From: Kalaharituber pfeilii
Lineage: Eukaryota > Ascomycota > Pezizomycetes > Pezizales > Pezizaceae
Direction of reading: 5' to 3'
NCBI GenBank assembly: GCA_015179045.1
Contig: WHUZ01000032.1
Coordinates: 186,001 to 250,000, forward strand
DNA: 64,000 bases
The notes under the pieces are model-generated. The model saw nothing but the letters and a program-made list of their open reading frames with translations. It was not told the origin of the DNA and did not search any database. Position 1 is the first letter of the stretch. Every line of letters begins with the position of its first letter. The position numbers and the translations under genes are program-made. Below, one piece after another: positions 33,310-45,136 of the stretch.

Positions 33310-33960
33310 TCCTCTACTCCGCCCACTTCTTCACACTTACTCTTCCACTCTATCCACTCATCTATTCCATCCACTCCTCCACTTCATCCACACTTCCACT
33401 TCATTTACTCCTCTAATCTATCAGTCTCATTGCTCTATCACTTCTACTTCACAATCCTACTCACTGTAACATAATCCTGGTTCGGTAATCCTGCCCCCTT
33501 TTGATACTTGCAGCCCTGCTCACCCAATTCTACTCACACAATTCTACTTACACAATTCTACTCACTCTGACAGTTGCTAAGTCTAGTACTTACAACTCCG
33601 TGCACACAGTTCCACTCACTTTGACGATTCCGCCTCATAGCCCTCACTTACAAAATCCTACTCATTCTCACACTCATAACTGTTACGGGCTCACTGCAAC
33701 CGTAGGTGGGCAGTCAGTGGATGTACGCATGCATATGTGATGCAGGCAAAATGCGACAGCCGGAAAGTGTCACAGTTGTATAAATGAGTGCTATTTGAGC
33801 TACACAGAGGACTAATCGCTAGTCAAGTGTCTCTTTGGGGCCTGGCGGACGGTAACTCTCTGCATTTACCACCCTCATTACAATAAGCCTACTCATATAA
33901 TCTCACTCATTCTGATATTTACAATCTCATTCACTCAACAGTCTTATTACTTTATCTCCT
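33310..33960. repeat. Pyrimidine-rich degenerate low-complexity tract
   Basis: Irregular repeats of ACTC, CCACTTC and ACACAATTCTACT motifs extend for several hundred bases with strong strand asymmetry (C and T on the plus strand). No coding potential is apparent. Confidence 0.6.
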
Positions 33961-34298
33961 TTCCAAAAGGAGTTAATTATAAGATAAGTGCTCTTTCTTA
34001 GCCATGAGTTAACATTTGCTACTTCTAGACTTAATCTTATCTTCTTTCTTATAAGACTATAAAAGCATGTATACTTTTTCTTGTATTACATATATTGCTA
34101 GCTAATTATCTTTCACTTGTTCAGGAAATCTTCATTATAATAAGAGGAATGGAAACTATCTTATAGTTATGTAATTAATTAGAGGTGGTCTAGTTTTAGA
34201 AATTATGTACTAGTACTTAAAAATTTACAATGGTGTACCATATTATGCAGTAGTTTATATAATTGTGATGAGGATACAGTTAAAATAAGTATACAGAG

Positions 34299-34950
34299 TC
34301 AAGGACTACACTGTTGTAAAGCTATATCGTGATCATCAGCATACCATTTGGATAGGCATAGAGTTACATCCTTAAACGAGGTATTTATGCTAACCACTTG
34401 GTGTGACCTAACCATTTTTTCGCCGCAAAACCGTTTTCCCACAACAAACAGGTTGCGCATGAACCTTGTATAAGAACCCATTCTCAACACTAACGGAAAT
34501 TCGCCCACTCACAATAACATCACGGTTATAAAAAACGGGGTTTTTTTTCGTACAGTTCCATACTTCCCTTCCTGTGCCCTGCAGATGTATACCCCAGCGT
34601 GGAGGACCCTTATCCGGCCCCCCAAGATAGTATAAAACACTTGGAGGAGAGCTTACAGATACTCCAAAGTCAACCAGTATTGCAATGATGGGCTGGGTCA
34701 ACCCACGGAAATAACTTATTTCCAAGTCACCCAGGTTCAATCTATTTTTCCTTCTGGAGTTTTTTACCTGAATCACAATTGCAGACATAAAATCCGAGCG
34801 AGATGGCTGCTGCTCATCTCCCATGTAGATAGGGATCAGGATATCCCAAGCTGGTTGTGTAACACTCAGCTGAAGCCCAGCACACTGCCGCAATAACTCC
34901 CATAATAGATCTGGGAGATTCTCGGGCGAGAGGTGAGTGTCTGTTGAGGT
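34299..34950 (-). pseudogene. Fragment of a fungal nuclease-fold-like protein
   Basis: The minus-strand frame (34893-34408, open upstream to about 34950 without ATG) encodes LLRQCAGLQLSVTQPAWDIL, an IPIY block and FMSAIVIQVKNSRRKNR. The DILIP...AIVIQVKN pattern is one I associate with a fungal family that resembles PD-(D/E)XK nucleases, with Gln in place of the usual acid. There is no start codon and no joined upstream exon that I can identify. I consider it a gene fragment; the function is unknown. Confidence 0.45.
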
Positions 34951-35506
34951 GAATGATTCAGGTTCATTCTAGCATAGGCAAATGCTCTGGAAATCATCAA
35001 GATTTATAGTTGTGTGCGTTGTTGAGCGTGTATGCGTGGTGAGTGGCACAAAGTTGAAAATATTAGAGTGAAAGCTTGGATGGATTGCCGCTTTCAGGAA
35101 GTCGAGCGTCAGAAAGCTTCTGGACCAATGGCATGAATTGGGGACGAAGTTTGGATATTGTGACAGCATGAAGTTCCTAGTAAGTATAACTATGAGTCGA
35201 GCATATAGTTCCCCTTTCAGCCCCTTATCAACAAGCGTAGAGGGAGGAGCTTTTCCTTTGTCGATCTCCGGGATACTTGGTGGGAGCGGCGGGGAGGGGA
35301 CGATTTTTTCGTTAGTAGAGGTGGCGGTGGAAGAAGGATGTAGCTATTTTTATTGCCGCGTGGAGGTGCAGCGGGGAGGGGCGCAAGTCCCGTATGTAGA
35401 GTAGGCGGTGGATGAGTAGGTAGACATGCTTGCCTCCGAGCATTGAGGAAAAAAAGCCCCTTATCAACAACTCCACGAGCAAACAGGGTTGCGAGTTGCA
35501 AGCAAA

Positions 35507-35563
35507 TTTTTTTTTTTTTTTTTGTCACGTGACCCCGCGTGCAGCTGTTCGCCATGGCAGGGC
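35507..35563 (-). mobile_element. Ultra-short poly(A) retroposon, family B
   Basis: The minus strand reads GCCCTGCCATGGCGAACAGC...GGGGTCACGTGAC (40 bases, 35563-35524) followed by 17 A residues. GTTGCAAGCA occurs at 35495-35504 and 35566-35575. The 5' end is identical to the copies at 22569 and 25948. Confidence 0.88.
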
Positions 35564-35879
35564 GGGTTGCAAGCATAGTGATACATCTTGACCAGACATG
35601 TGCTGACTCCCGTACTTCCTGGGCACAGGATATGTGTCCTCCTCCCATCAAAAGATGCTGCCACATGGGCCACGATAGGTTCCGAAGGTGAGATGGTTCG
35701 GAAGCTGCTAGCTTCCTGATCCATACTAATCACTAATCGTAGGTGAGAATTGACTGCCTCAGTTGCCAATCGTGTACTCTCGTCGCAATTTTATACATGG
35801 ATCCAAACATATTCGGAATGACAAGAGAGCAAGTACATGATGGTTGCTCTTGATATCAAATGAAGCTGCTCCTCCGAGG

Positions 35880-36845
35880 TCATCGACCTTAAGCTGGGCA
35901 ACGAGGATACTCCACCAAAGTGGGAAAAGGCTATCAGCAAGGCCAAGGGTGACTCTGTAATCATATTCACAGATGGCAGTCACAGTGAGGAAGGAGGGGT
36001 CGGAGGCGGATGGTGCTGGAAGCAGGTGGTGGCAGGGAGTCAGAAAGGTCCCGGTGGGTTGGCACCAAAGCCACTGTGTGGGATGGCGAGGTCGCAGGTA
36101 TGAGAGGTGCCCTTGAAGCAGTTGATGGCAGGGCAAAGGTGAGAGGTGCCCTTGAAGCAGTTGATGGCAGGGCAAAGGTGTTGCTGCTTGCAGACTCTCA
36201 GGCAGCAATCAGTGCAGTCAAGACAGCAGGAAAACCCAGAAAAGCGAGAACTGCGGACCTAACACGTGTGGTAAGTTAGAGCTCGTGGCCGAAAGGCAGC
36301 GAAGGCTGAGGGATGCCGGGGCTGTGAGGCTCGCGTGGGTCAAGGCCCATGTGGGGATAGAGGGCAATGAGAAGGCAGGTGAGAAGGCCAAAGAGGGGGC
36401 CAGGTGCATGAGGTACGATGGGCAGGCCACTGAGGGGGGACTACACCAGGAGTTAGTTCGAAAGAGAAAGGAGTGGAGGGAGCGAGCTGGGTTTGAGAAG
36501 GGCAAGTTTGTGAAGCGGGCAGAAGAGCACTTACAAATTACACCTGGCTGCGGACTGGGAAAGGCGGAGCTATGTGGAGGAGGGAGATCAGTGGTGAAGA
36601 GTGGCGATGCACCTGTGGAGAGGTGTGGAGTGCTGAGCACATGGTGTTCAGGTGTGCCGAACTGGAGCGGCCACAGAAGAGGGATAAAGATGGGGTGCAA
36701 GTCACGTGGCAGTGCTGGGGAGAAAGGGTGGAGAAAGGAGGGAGTAGAGGGCAACTGGGTCGAGGTGTGGTTCGCCGGCCTCGATCTGGGCTAGCCAAAG
36801 GTCGGAGGGTATGGTACATTGGATACCCAATTGTGTACGCAGGAT
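35880..36845 (+). pseudogene. 5'-truncated LINE: RNase H and C-terminal zinc finger
   Basis: An RNase H domain is readable across frameshifts: VIIFTDGS at about 35960, ATVWDGEVAGM at 36070, LLLADSQAAISAVK at 36180-36220, and WVKAHVGIEGNEKAGE at 36335-36385. A CTCG...H...C zinc-binding C-terminus follows at about 36605-36650. This matches the C-terminus of fungal Tad/I-like non-LTR retrotransposon ORF2 proteins. Frame changes and a 39-bp tandem duplication break it. The reverse transcriptase and endonuclease are absent. A GATAGGTAGGTAGGTA run at about 36845-36860 may be its 3' tail. Confidence 0.75.
36100..36177 (+). repeat. 39-bp tandem duplication in the LINE RNase H region
   Basis: Two head-to-tail 39-base copies (36100-36138 and 36139-36177), identical except for one base at the start, encode MRGALEAVDGRAK and VRGALEAVDGRAK. 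The duplication keeps the frame. Confidence 0.9.
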
Positions 36846-36865
36846 AGATAGGTAGGTAGGTATCT

Positions 36866-37085
36866 TTACGATGCAGGTTGATTTCCGGCTATTAACACAT
36901 TTAGTCGTAACATGAGGATTGTACATGATCTTTTACAGCCCATTCGGCTGAAATTATTCCTGTTTGTTTTTCTGCTTACATCATATTCTAACCATCACCC
37001 TGCTAAGTTTAATAGCAGTAATTCAATCGGATCGTTGTGGGAGTTTGTTGCGCATCTTTAGTGAAGGTAGTACAATATTTACTCA
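36866..37085 (+). repeat. Dispersed repeat, copy 2 (pairs with 29866-30110)
   Basis: See the copy at 29866. The similarity covers about 220 bases with scattered mismatches and small gaps. It starts right after the LINE remnant's tail. Confidence 0.6.
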
Positions 37086-38109
37086 CATTCGCAAATATCT
37101 CTCCCTCATTGCTCTCCTCAGCTTCTTTACTCTCCGATTTTATGCAAAGTATTCCCGAATACATTCCTATCTTTCCCTCCAGCATACATCTATTGTGTTA
37201 CAAGTTTTGTAGGCAAATTAGTGTCAACGCACTTCACCAACTGAGATTTGAGACACCAGTACAAGCGAACGGTGGGTTGATCGACAAACTTCAGCATCCA
37301 ATTTGTGGGTTTCAAGTTAGCAGAATAATTATGATACTACTGTCCCTTGGAGTCGTGAAACTTGCAGCCGACAGCACCCCTTCTGTACCATTTTTTGGTG
37401 CCTTTCGAAAAATATCTTGGAAAATCGATAAAATAGCGAGAAAAATATAGAAATAATAGTAGGCCGCATGAACGGACATTGGAAAATCCAAATTTTTTCC
37501 AGAATTTAAAAATGAGCATCTTTGGTTGAGTTGTGTTTTCGCAAAGGGATGCGCTCGACTGCATACCTTGCGACTCCAAGGGAAACAGTCGAAGGACGTT
37601 GTGATTAATCGGGTGATATGTGCGACAAATTGATTACGGGCTAAACTGACTGCGCTGAATCCAAATATGAAGGGAAAAAAGCGGACAATTCGTCATCTGC
37701 AGCATCTACAGTTGTATCACTTTCTCCCCCGTGAAATAACCCCCTCGGCACCAAGCAGACATCTGCAACACTCCACCTGCTCATGCAATAGTGGCAATGG
37801 TAGAACCGTGCTATATTGCAACATGAGGATAGTAACAACCTCGTCAACCTCCAACTCCAACACTGGCAACTCCAGTGCTACGGAATTCAACTCCGCAGGA
37901 TCTGCTGTATCCCCCTACCAAACATCAACCACAACAGCTACTTCCCCATATACATGCCCACATCCTCTACTACATCCTCGCTTGTCACACCTGCCATGTA
38001 CAGACCGTATAGGCCAAGCTACCTGACTTATGGTCCAGGCACAGCTTGTGGCTGATTTCGGGATACCGATTGTCTCAATTTAGCCCATAATTAATTTATC
38101 GCACATATC
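37086..38109. other. Spacer, no supported gene
   Basis: Overlapping short frames on both strands, Ser/Thr-rich where translated, without motifs. Confidence 0.4.
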
Positions 38110-38326
38110 AGAGATGGAAATTCGGTGGTGGTGTAGGCGCAAAGGTGTCGGCTCGTTACTCCTAAGCCGCTCGTGCGTACTTGATGCTATGGAGGTTTGG
38201 CTTGACAACGTAAATGATGGCAGGACCCCGCCGTCATGTGCGGCTGGAAAAGGCCATATTGCTGCTGTGCTCCTGCTCGCTGAGCCAGCTGGTGTGGACG
38301 CAAATCTGGAGTCCAGCACTGAATAG
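38110..38326 (+). pseudogene. Single ankyrin-repeat relic upstream of NLR copy 2
   Basis: The end of this frame reads DNVNDGRTPPSCAAGKGHIA and then VLLLAEPAGVDANLE, a decayed ankyrin unit with a stop at 38324-38326. It may be the tail of a further NLR copy whose body is gone. Confidence 0.55.
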
Positions 38327-38802
38327 TAAACGCTGCTGCCGTATGATGAGTGAAATCTGAAGCGTACGTGACGAACCTGGCGCTTTTTCGGTGATGAAAA
38401 TGCCGCATCGGTCAACCCATCCAATAATGCATCACATCACATTGTCGTATGGTTCAACTCATGCTGAAGAACCACCCTATGTATATGAATAGAAAAAATC
38501 ACCTGATGCCAAAGGTTTGTCAGTGCAAAGGCGAAAACAGCTAAGTACGTATTTCTTACCCTTCTGTGCAGGGGTTCGGGGTGCGGTAGGACACCATCCT
38601 TCCTGTACATGACTTTACCCCACTTTTTTTATACAGAGCTTCCACTCCTCCGGACTCTCATCCCATAATTAAATCTCACCACGAATCTAAATTTTGTCCC
38701 AATTCACAGTGGACTTCAAGTGCGGACGCCTACATAAAACATATTTCTAAATCGGATATCCTGACATTGATTGCACTTTCATTAATTCACTTACTTCCGC
38801 AA

Positions 38803-41800
38803 ATGGATCCCTTTACTATTTCAACTGGTGTCACTGGTTTCTTTGCTTTAGCAATGGAGCTTGCGAGAATCCTTACAGATTACACAAGCCAAGTCAAGTC
38901 TGCCCCACAGGATGCCTATGAGTTACTCACTGAGATTAATGCACTGAACGACACCCTCAAGCACCTAATTACCTTTCTGAGGGAGGATGGTGTCCATGAG
39001 AATTTCCATGAAAACTCTGCTCTTTATTGAGTGATTTTGCTGTGTAAAAGCAAGATTGAAAGTCTTCACCCAATCTTGGTGAAGTTTGCCACATCAGGAG
39101 GCCTCAAAGGCGGCTTGAAATGGCCTTTCAAAAAGCAACACTGTGTTGAGGTAGCAGAGATACTGCATCGCTGCACCCAAACAATCGCATATTCACTGAC
39201 TGTTGACAATTGGTATTTTTGAACCACTTATACATTTGTGTTTCCTTCTATGTTGAATGCTAAATCATGACAGTGAACTTCTTTCTAAAACCTCACACGA
39301 AGTTATAGCTTGCTTATCAGAGCAAAAGAAGACAATAGATGGTCTTGCGAAGTCATTTCCCACTGAACTGTCCAAAGCAAGCGCTACCCTTGGCGAGATA
39401 TTGAGCTTCGTTTTGAGACTTGATCAATTAGCTGTTGATATACATCAAATTAAGCTTGGTGTCCAGAACATGCAAGATGGTATGTGCCTAATTGTTCAAC
39501 GCTGCACTGGTTATTTCTGCTCCTATATATAGACTTACTGCTTTCTTAGCTGAGAATACAGAAAAACTCCTCGCATGGTTGTCCCCACTCGAGGCACAGA
39601 AAAGACATCAAGATGTCCAATCTAGCCGACTTGAAAATACGGCAACTTGGATACTCAAGACAGAGCAATTTAGGTCCTGGCAAAACAGTGAGAGTAAAAA
39701 TCCAAACAATCAGGTGCTAGGCTGCTACGGGATACCAGGTGCTGGAAAAACAGTTACCGCGTATGTATACAAAGCATTTATTCTTTGATGATGTGCATGT
39801 TAGTACAGACTCACTGACAGTTCTTAAGCTCTGTTGTTATTGATCATCTATCTCGCAACTGTAAGCAGCAAAGGGCAGCTACCATCTACCTCTACTGTGA
39901 TTATCGAGACCAAAAAGAGCAAGTTCCTTTACACCTTGTTGGCAGTCTCATAAAGCAATTAGTGCTGAGATTCATATCATTCTCTCAACCCATACCTGAA
40001 ATAGTCATGAAGAAGTTTGAATTTGCTACAAAGGAAAAGAAAAGACTGGCACTTGCTGAGGCGAAGGTTATGCTGAAAGATCTGTTACAAAAGCTTGACC
40101 TCACTTTCATTTGCATTGATGCAATTGATGAATTGGAAGACCAAACAAGAGCAGAGTTTCTCAAATATACTAATGAGATTTTGCATATGCCACATCCCAA
40201 TTCGGAAGTTCAGTCCGAGTTTGATGTTGGCACCGTACGGTTGTTCTTCACTGGGCGGCCACATGTTAAAGACCACATTTGTAGATATTTGGGGGAGCAA
40301 TTAAGGTCACAGTCGTTAGAGATTACAGCTAATGAGGAAGATATACGAAAATTCATTACGCACAAGATTACAAGCGATCCATGGCTAGATGATACTAGTA
40401 TGAATAGCACCTTCAAGGAAGAAATAATAGATATAATACTGCAGAAGTCGCAGGGAATGTATGTTTTCAATATGCTTCATTCATACCTTTATTAATAGCT
40501 TTATTAGGTTCCTCCTGCCTGCATTACACATCGACATGATTTTACCAAACAGGACAATATCGAAGCGACGAGCAGCACTCCACAATTTACCAACTAATCT
40601 CTGCGATGCTTACGATACCGCTATAGCCAGAATTCAGCAGTCTCGAAGTAGTGCTGAAATCGGTATAAAAGCACTCATGTGGATATCTCTGGCCGAACGA
40701 CCCTTAAGAGTCAACGAGCTCTGCCATGGGCCTCGCTGTGGAGGATGGGGATATAGAGCTCGATAAGGGCAATATCCCTTCTGAGAAGACATTGCTTGAT
40801 TGCTGCCATGGCTTAGTGATTGTCGATGAGACCTCCACTGTGCGTCTAGTACACTATACACTCCAGGAATATTTCAAGTCACACCACGAAAAGCACTTTC
40901 CAAATGGCCAAGTTACCCTTGCAAGGATGTGTTTAACATACCTGAATTTCGACAATTTAGCTCGCCCTTGTACCTCCATCACTGAACTCGATCAACTTAG
41001 AGCAGATTTTCCATTACTAAACTATGCTGCTTGTCATTGGGGCCACCATGTGCAAAAGCAGTCTGACGAAACTGTAGAAGCTCTAGCTACCAAGCTCCGA
41101 TCTCATAATCATCCAGTGGCAGTTCAGGAGTTGTATCGATGTCTAGAACCTTGGGCCACTCACTGGACCTATGGCCAGGGTAGATCTGAAGCTACTTTCG
41201 ATGGAGTCCATGCAGTTGCCTACTTTGGGAATGAGAGCATTCTTCGCAGTCTATCACAAGCTCTATACCTAAATTTAAACGCCAAATGCTCCAAGGGTCG
41301 CACGCCATTGTTCTATGCTGCTAGCTATGGTCACGAGAGTCTAGTGCAAATGCTCCTTCAGCAAGCTGATGTCGATACCAATGCAAGGGATATCTATGGC
41401 CAGACTCCACTTTCCTATGCTGCTGAGTATGGCAAGGGGGCCGTTGTGCGCTTGCTTGTTGATCGGGCTGATGTCAATGTTAATGTAATGGATATCTCTT
41501 GCCAGACTCCGCTGTTAAAGGCCATCAAACGAGACCATGAGGATATAGTGCGCTTGCTTCTTGAGCGTGCTGATGTCTCAGTAAACACAATGACTCCCGT
41601 TGGCTGGACTCCGCTTGTATACGCTTCCGGGTACAGCCATGAGGCTATGGTGCGCTTGCTTCTTGGGCGAGCTGATATCGATGTCAATGCAAAGGACACC
41701 AATGGCAGGACTCCGCTTTTATACGCCGTTAAACGAGGCCATGAGGGTATAGTGCGCTTGCTTCTTGAGCGAGCCGATGACTTAAACACACTGGATATCG

Positions 41801-42216
41801 ATGGCACTACTCCGCTTTCTTCCGCCACTGAGCGAGGCCATGCCACAGTAGTGCGCCTGCTTCTTGAACAAGCTGAAGTCAATGTCAACGCAAAGGATAC
41901 CAATGGCAGGACTCCGCTTTCATACGCCGCTAGACAAGGCTATGAGGATATCGTGCGCTTGCTTCTTGAGCGAGCTGATGTCGATGTGAACACAAAGAAT
42001 ACTGCAAGCAGCACTCCGCTAACATACGCTGCTCGAGAAGGCCATGAGGCTGTAGTGCGCTTGCTTCTTGGGCGAGCTGATGTCGATGTCAATGCGAAGG
42101 ATACCAATGGCATGACTCCGCTTTCATACGCTGTTAAACGAGGCCATGAGGATATAGTGCGCTTGCTTCTTGAGCGAGCTGATGAGGACCCAAATCCAAA
42201 GTCGAGACTTGAATAG
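38803..42216 (+). pseudogene. NLR-like STAND protein (N-terminal domain + NACHT + ankyrin), copy 2, with two lesions
   Basis: Approximate exons: 38803-39212, 39274-39479, 39533-39760, 39829-40458 and 40508-42216. The N-terminal helical domain starts MDPFTISTGVTGFFALAMEL. The NACHT domain has Walker A GIPGAGKT (about 39730-39753) and Walker B FICIDAIDELED. A winged-helix-like region follows, then about ten ankyrin repeats (41265-42190) of 33 residues, several nearly identical at DNA level. Lesions relative to copy 1 are TGA at 39028-39030 (GGA in copy 1) and one extra base near 40730 (CATGGGCC versus CATTGCC). I also cannot join 39479 to 39533 in frame. The ankyrin half (40726-42216) is an uninterrupted 496-codon frame, so decay is recent or partly due to sequence error. 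Expected role if intact: NACHT-gated sensor, with the ankyrin array as ligand-binding part. Confidence 0.85.
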
Positions 42217-42449
42217 AGAGCGATGCTATAATGCACTTGCTCAACCTTTCAGCAACCCGTCTGGAAGACGTTGAGGACGGTTAACGAATACATCTGCCAA
42301 GGGGGCATTGTCGTAGTGAGAGAGGCATCATGCTTCAGTGCGGGTTAATATCTTGTTTTGCTACTTGTCTGCCTTTTCGATTTCTCTGTTGTGTGGCGCT
42401 GGAATATGCTGCTAAATATTGATTACTGAACGTACATTAACCATGCCCC

Positions 42450-42490
42450 GTCATAGTCCAGAAGGGCTGCATACGGGTAACGAACAAAGA
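42450..42490 (+). mobile_element. Ancient family A-like relic after NLR copy 2
   Basis: GTCATAGTCCAGAAGGGCTG and CATACGGGTAACGAAC follow the family A layout, and an A-rich AAAGAAA follows. It is the positional twin of 31899-31925. Confidence 0.45.
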
Positions 42491-43398
42491 AATTTTCATT
42501 ACCGATGATTGTTCTCCACATGAGAATTCACAATGTATTTTCTTGAGTATGGAAATAGTTATTTTCCGCTTTCGTACCTGCTAATGCATGTAATTGTCTA
42601 TCAATTGATTTCAAATTTCATACAGATGCACCAAAATACATCGCCTAAGTTAGCCTAACAACCCCTCGTAATTGCTTGTAGTGCACCCCCCTCTTCACTT
42701 TGGAATTAGCAGCTTGACTCAGCTGGGCTTTCCCATGTGCCCGCAGGTTTAAGCCCCCATATACCCGCCAGTTTAGTCCCCGTATATGCAACAATTGGCC
42801 ACCAGGCGCCATTAGTATAGAACTTCAATGAGTATGAAAAAAAAAAAAAAAAAAAGGCAAACTGCCAGGCAAACAAAAAGGAATATGTAACCAGACCATA
42901 TGGGAAGTAGTCCGCCTACAAAGAAGTAATTATTACCTCAACACAGTCATGGCAGAGTGTAAATCTTTTTATTCGTTGTATCTGCATAGTCTCATACCCG
43001 TATCTGGAGGAGGGGAGAAGAAATTGACTTTGCATGCCTGAGCGTCAGTCAAGAGAAACAGCTCAGGTACATGCTCGGGCAAAAGCCGTAACAGAGTAAG
43101 AATACAGTCGCTAAGGCTAGAGAGGAAGGAATAATAGAATACATATAGCAGAATAAGTAACACGGAGGCTTGACGAAAACTTAAGATACAGACAAAATGT
43201 AAAGAAGGGACCTATTATTGTAGCATTACTAATTATACTGAATGCTTCAATGAGGGGGGTGTAAAACCAAAAAGCTGAAAGCTCTGGCTTCATGGACTGC
43301 ACCAGTGGGTGTCGATAATGTGAGTGTTGGAATCTGATAGTGGTTATTACAAGTTATAGCCCTTTCCGCCACCTTTGATTTTTATTTTTATTGTTATG
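42491..43398. other. Spacer; possible further retroposon near 42806
   Basis: There is no supported gene. At 42808-42855 a GCCATTAGTATAG...GAGTATG unit runs into 19 A residues and resembles the short retroposons, but I find no convincing target duplication. Confidence 0.35.
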
Positions 43399-43452
43399 TT
43401 TTTTTTTTTTTTCCCCATTAGTCGCGTACCGCCTCATGTGGTACGAATGGCA
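43399..43452 (-). mobile_element. Diverged family A-like unit
   Basis: The minus strand reads GCCATTCGTACCACATGAGG, CGGTACGCGACTAATGG and then an A run. GTACC/GGTAC forms a stem at the position of the family A hairpin. No clear duplication is seen. Confidence 0.45.
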
Positions 43453-43904
43453 TTTAATACCTAGAAAGGAAAAAAAAAAAATGAAACTAACAAGCCTAAA
43501 ATGACCCAGCAAAATAGAAAGGAGAATAAGAATAAGGCATAGCGCTCCGTCATCTTGGCACCCACCTGCGCCAAAGTGTCTGGTGCCATGGACTTGACTC
43601 TTTCTTCCGTTCCGCACCACCTGCATTCCGGGGACCGTGTGTCTTTTTTCCCCTTCGCCAGAGACCCTCAATACATAATAGGGCTCCACATCGAAAGCAC
43701 CAAGTATTGCAATTCCGAACTCATCATCTGCCTGCCTAGCAATGCGTGACCCAGATAACTGCGCCCAATGGTAAGAGATAACTGGTGAGCACCAGCAGCA
43801 GCTCAGTCCATTCAAAAAGCAACATAGTGACAGGATAAAAGAAGTTGAAAGTAGCAAAATAGTCTCCGATGAATACTGGGTGTAGAAGAGCTACTTCTTT
43901 CTTA

Positions 43905-43944
43905 TATATATATCATGACTCGGATGCTGCCCTGAGGGCTGCGA
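43905..43944 (-). mobile_element. Diverged family A-like unit with TA-rich tail
   Basis: The minus strand reads GCAGCCCTCAGGGCAGC, ATCCGAGTCATGATATATAT. The hairpin GCCC-TCA-GGGC is intact. It has no duplication and a TA tail instead of poly(A). Confidence 0.5.
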
Positions 43945-44059
43945 TGAGATTAATTAGATAGGAGATAGAGGGTTTGATAGGTTGTGTGTTACATTATGCC
44001 GGAATAATCAAAGAGGCCCACACCGATATCACGCACCAGGTACCATATGCTTTTTCTCT

Positions 44060-45136
44060 CTTTTTTTTTTTTTTTTTTTTGGCGGGGGGAGGGGGGGGGG
44101 CGGGGGCATTTGAGCTTCTCACCTCTACCCGTTTTTATTACTAAATCCACCACCAACATACTTATTCATAAATGCAAAGCCCGTCTTCTTCTCCGATCTC
44201 TTCTAACTGGGTTATCCTCTTGCTCTTCTTCCCATGCTTTATCAATATACTTCTTCAGCCTAGATATATATATTCCTATTTCCTCCCTTTTGCTTCTTTT
44301 TGGGATTCACATTATCATAAAAAAATCTGTAATAGTGTCGCCACTGCTACTTGCATTTCCCTGTTCAAGAACTCCAATTAACTCTTCTCGCCACCTATCC
44401 CATCTATTACACTCCATTACCGCATGCCATTTCCGTCTCCACACTCTGTCCACACTTGCATAGCCGTTGCTCCCTAATCTGACCCTCCCACCTTCCTGTT
44501 TCCAATCTCAATTTATGTCCTGTATGTCCCAAACATGCCATTGCAGAGGATAGATTTATAGGAAGTGTTGTATATGGTGCACATCTAAGGCGCCCTCTAT
44601 CCGGTACAATTTGATCCCTACCAATTGTAAAATCTCACATCGAGTTGACTTTTGTAATGATTCTTGTACCAGCTGGAAGAACTGCTCTTGTTTTTCCTTT
44701 TCGAACTCTTCTTTTATATCCTCCTCACCTCTGATTATTCGACCTGCATATCCAGTATCAGCCTCCACACTGCCCCCGTGCCAATGCCACCGAATCTGAT
44801 ACCGCCCACTTAACTGGTCTATCCTCCTCCACATTCATCGCGTATTGTAGAAACCGAAGCCTCAATATCAGCAACTTCCATGACATAGGTAGCACTCCAA
44901 GGTTGCATAAAGGCGCCAGCCGTGAACGTGACTTCGGTAAGCCTAATGCATGACGTATAAACCGCAACTGTATAGCATCCATAGCGTTTTAAAGTACCTG
45001 CACATGCTTCTGCAGCGTATATCACATGCGGCTCCACAATTGCTCGAAACAGTTTATAATAGTATGCCGGTGGGAGAGTCCCCAAGCGACGCCTCAGTAT
45101 CATTAGAGAACTAATCGTTGAGCTCATCTCTTTCAA
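44060..45136 (-). pseudogene. 5'-truncated LINE: end of reverse transcriptase and zinc finger
   Basis: Readable minus-strand fragments include YYKLFRAIVEPHVIYAAEA (about 45080-45000) and MDAIQLRFIRHALGLPKSRS with LAPLCNLGVLPM (44982-44860). A Cys/His stretch near 44460-44400 has the CKCG...E...C pattern of LINE C-terminal zinc knuckles. Stops and shifts break it. An A-run on the minus strand (44081-44060 on plus as T) may be its poly(A) tail; a G/C homopolymer region lies just upstream of it. It is a candidate relative of the machinery that copied the short retroposons, but it is dead itself. Confidence 0.65.

Noticed and set aside
42803..42870. Retroposon at the A-run near 42840
   Set aside because: The unit resembles the others only at GCCATTAG and GAGTATG, and the flanking CCAGGC match is too short to call a target duplication.
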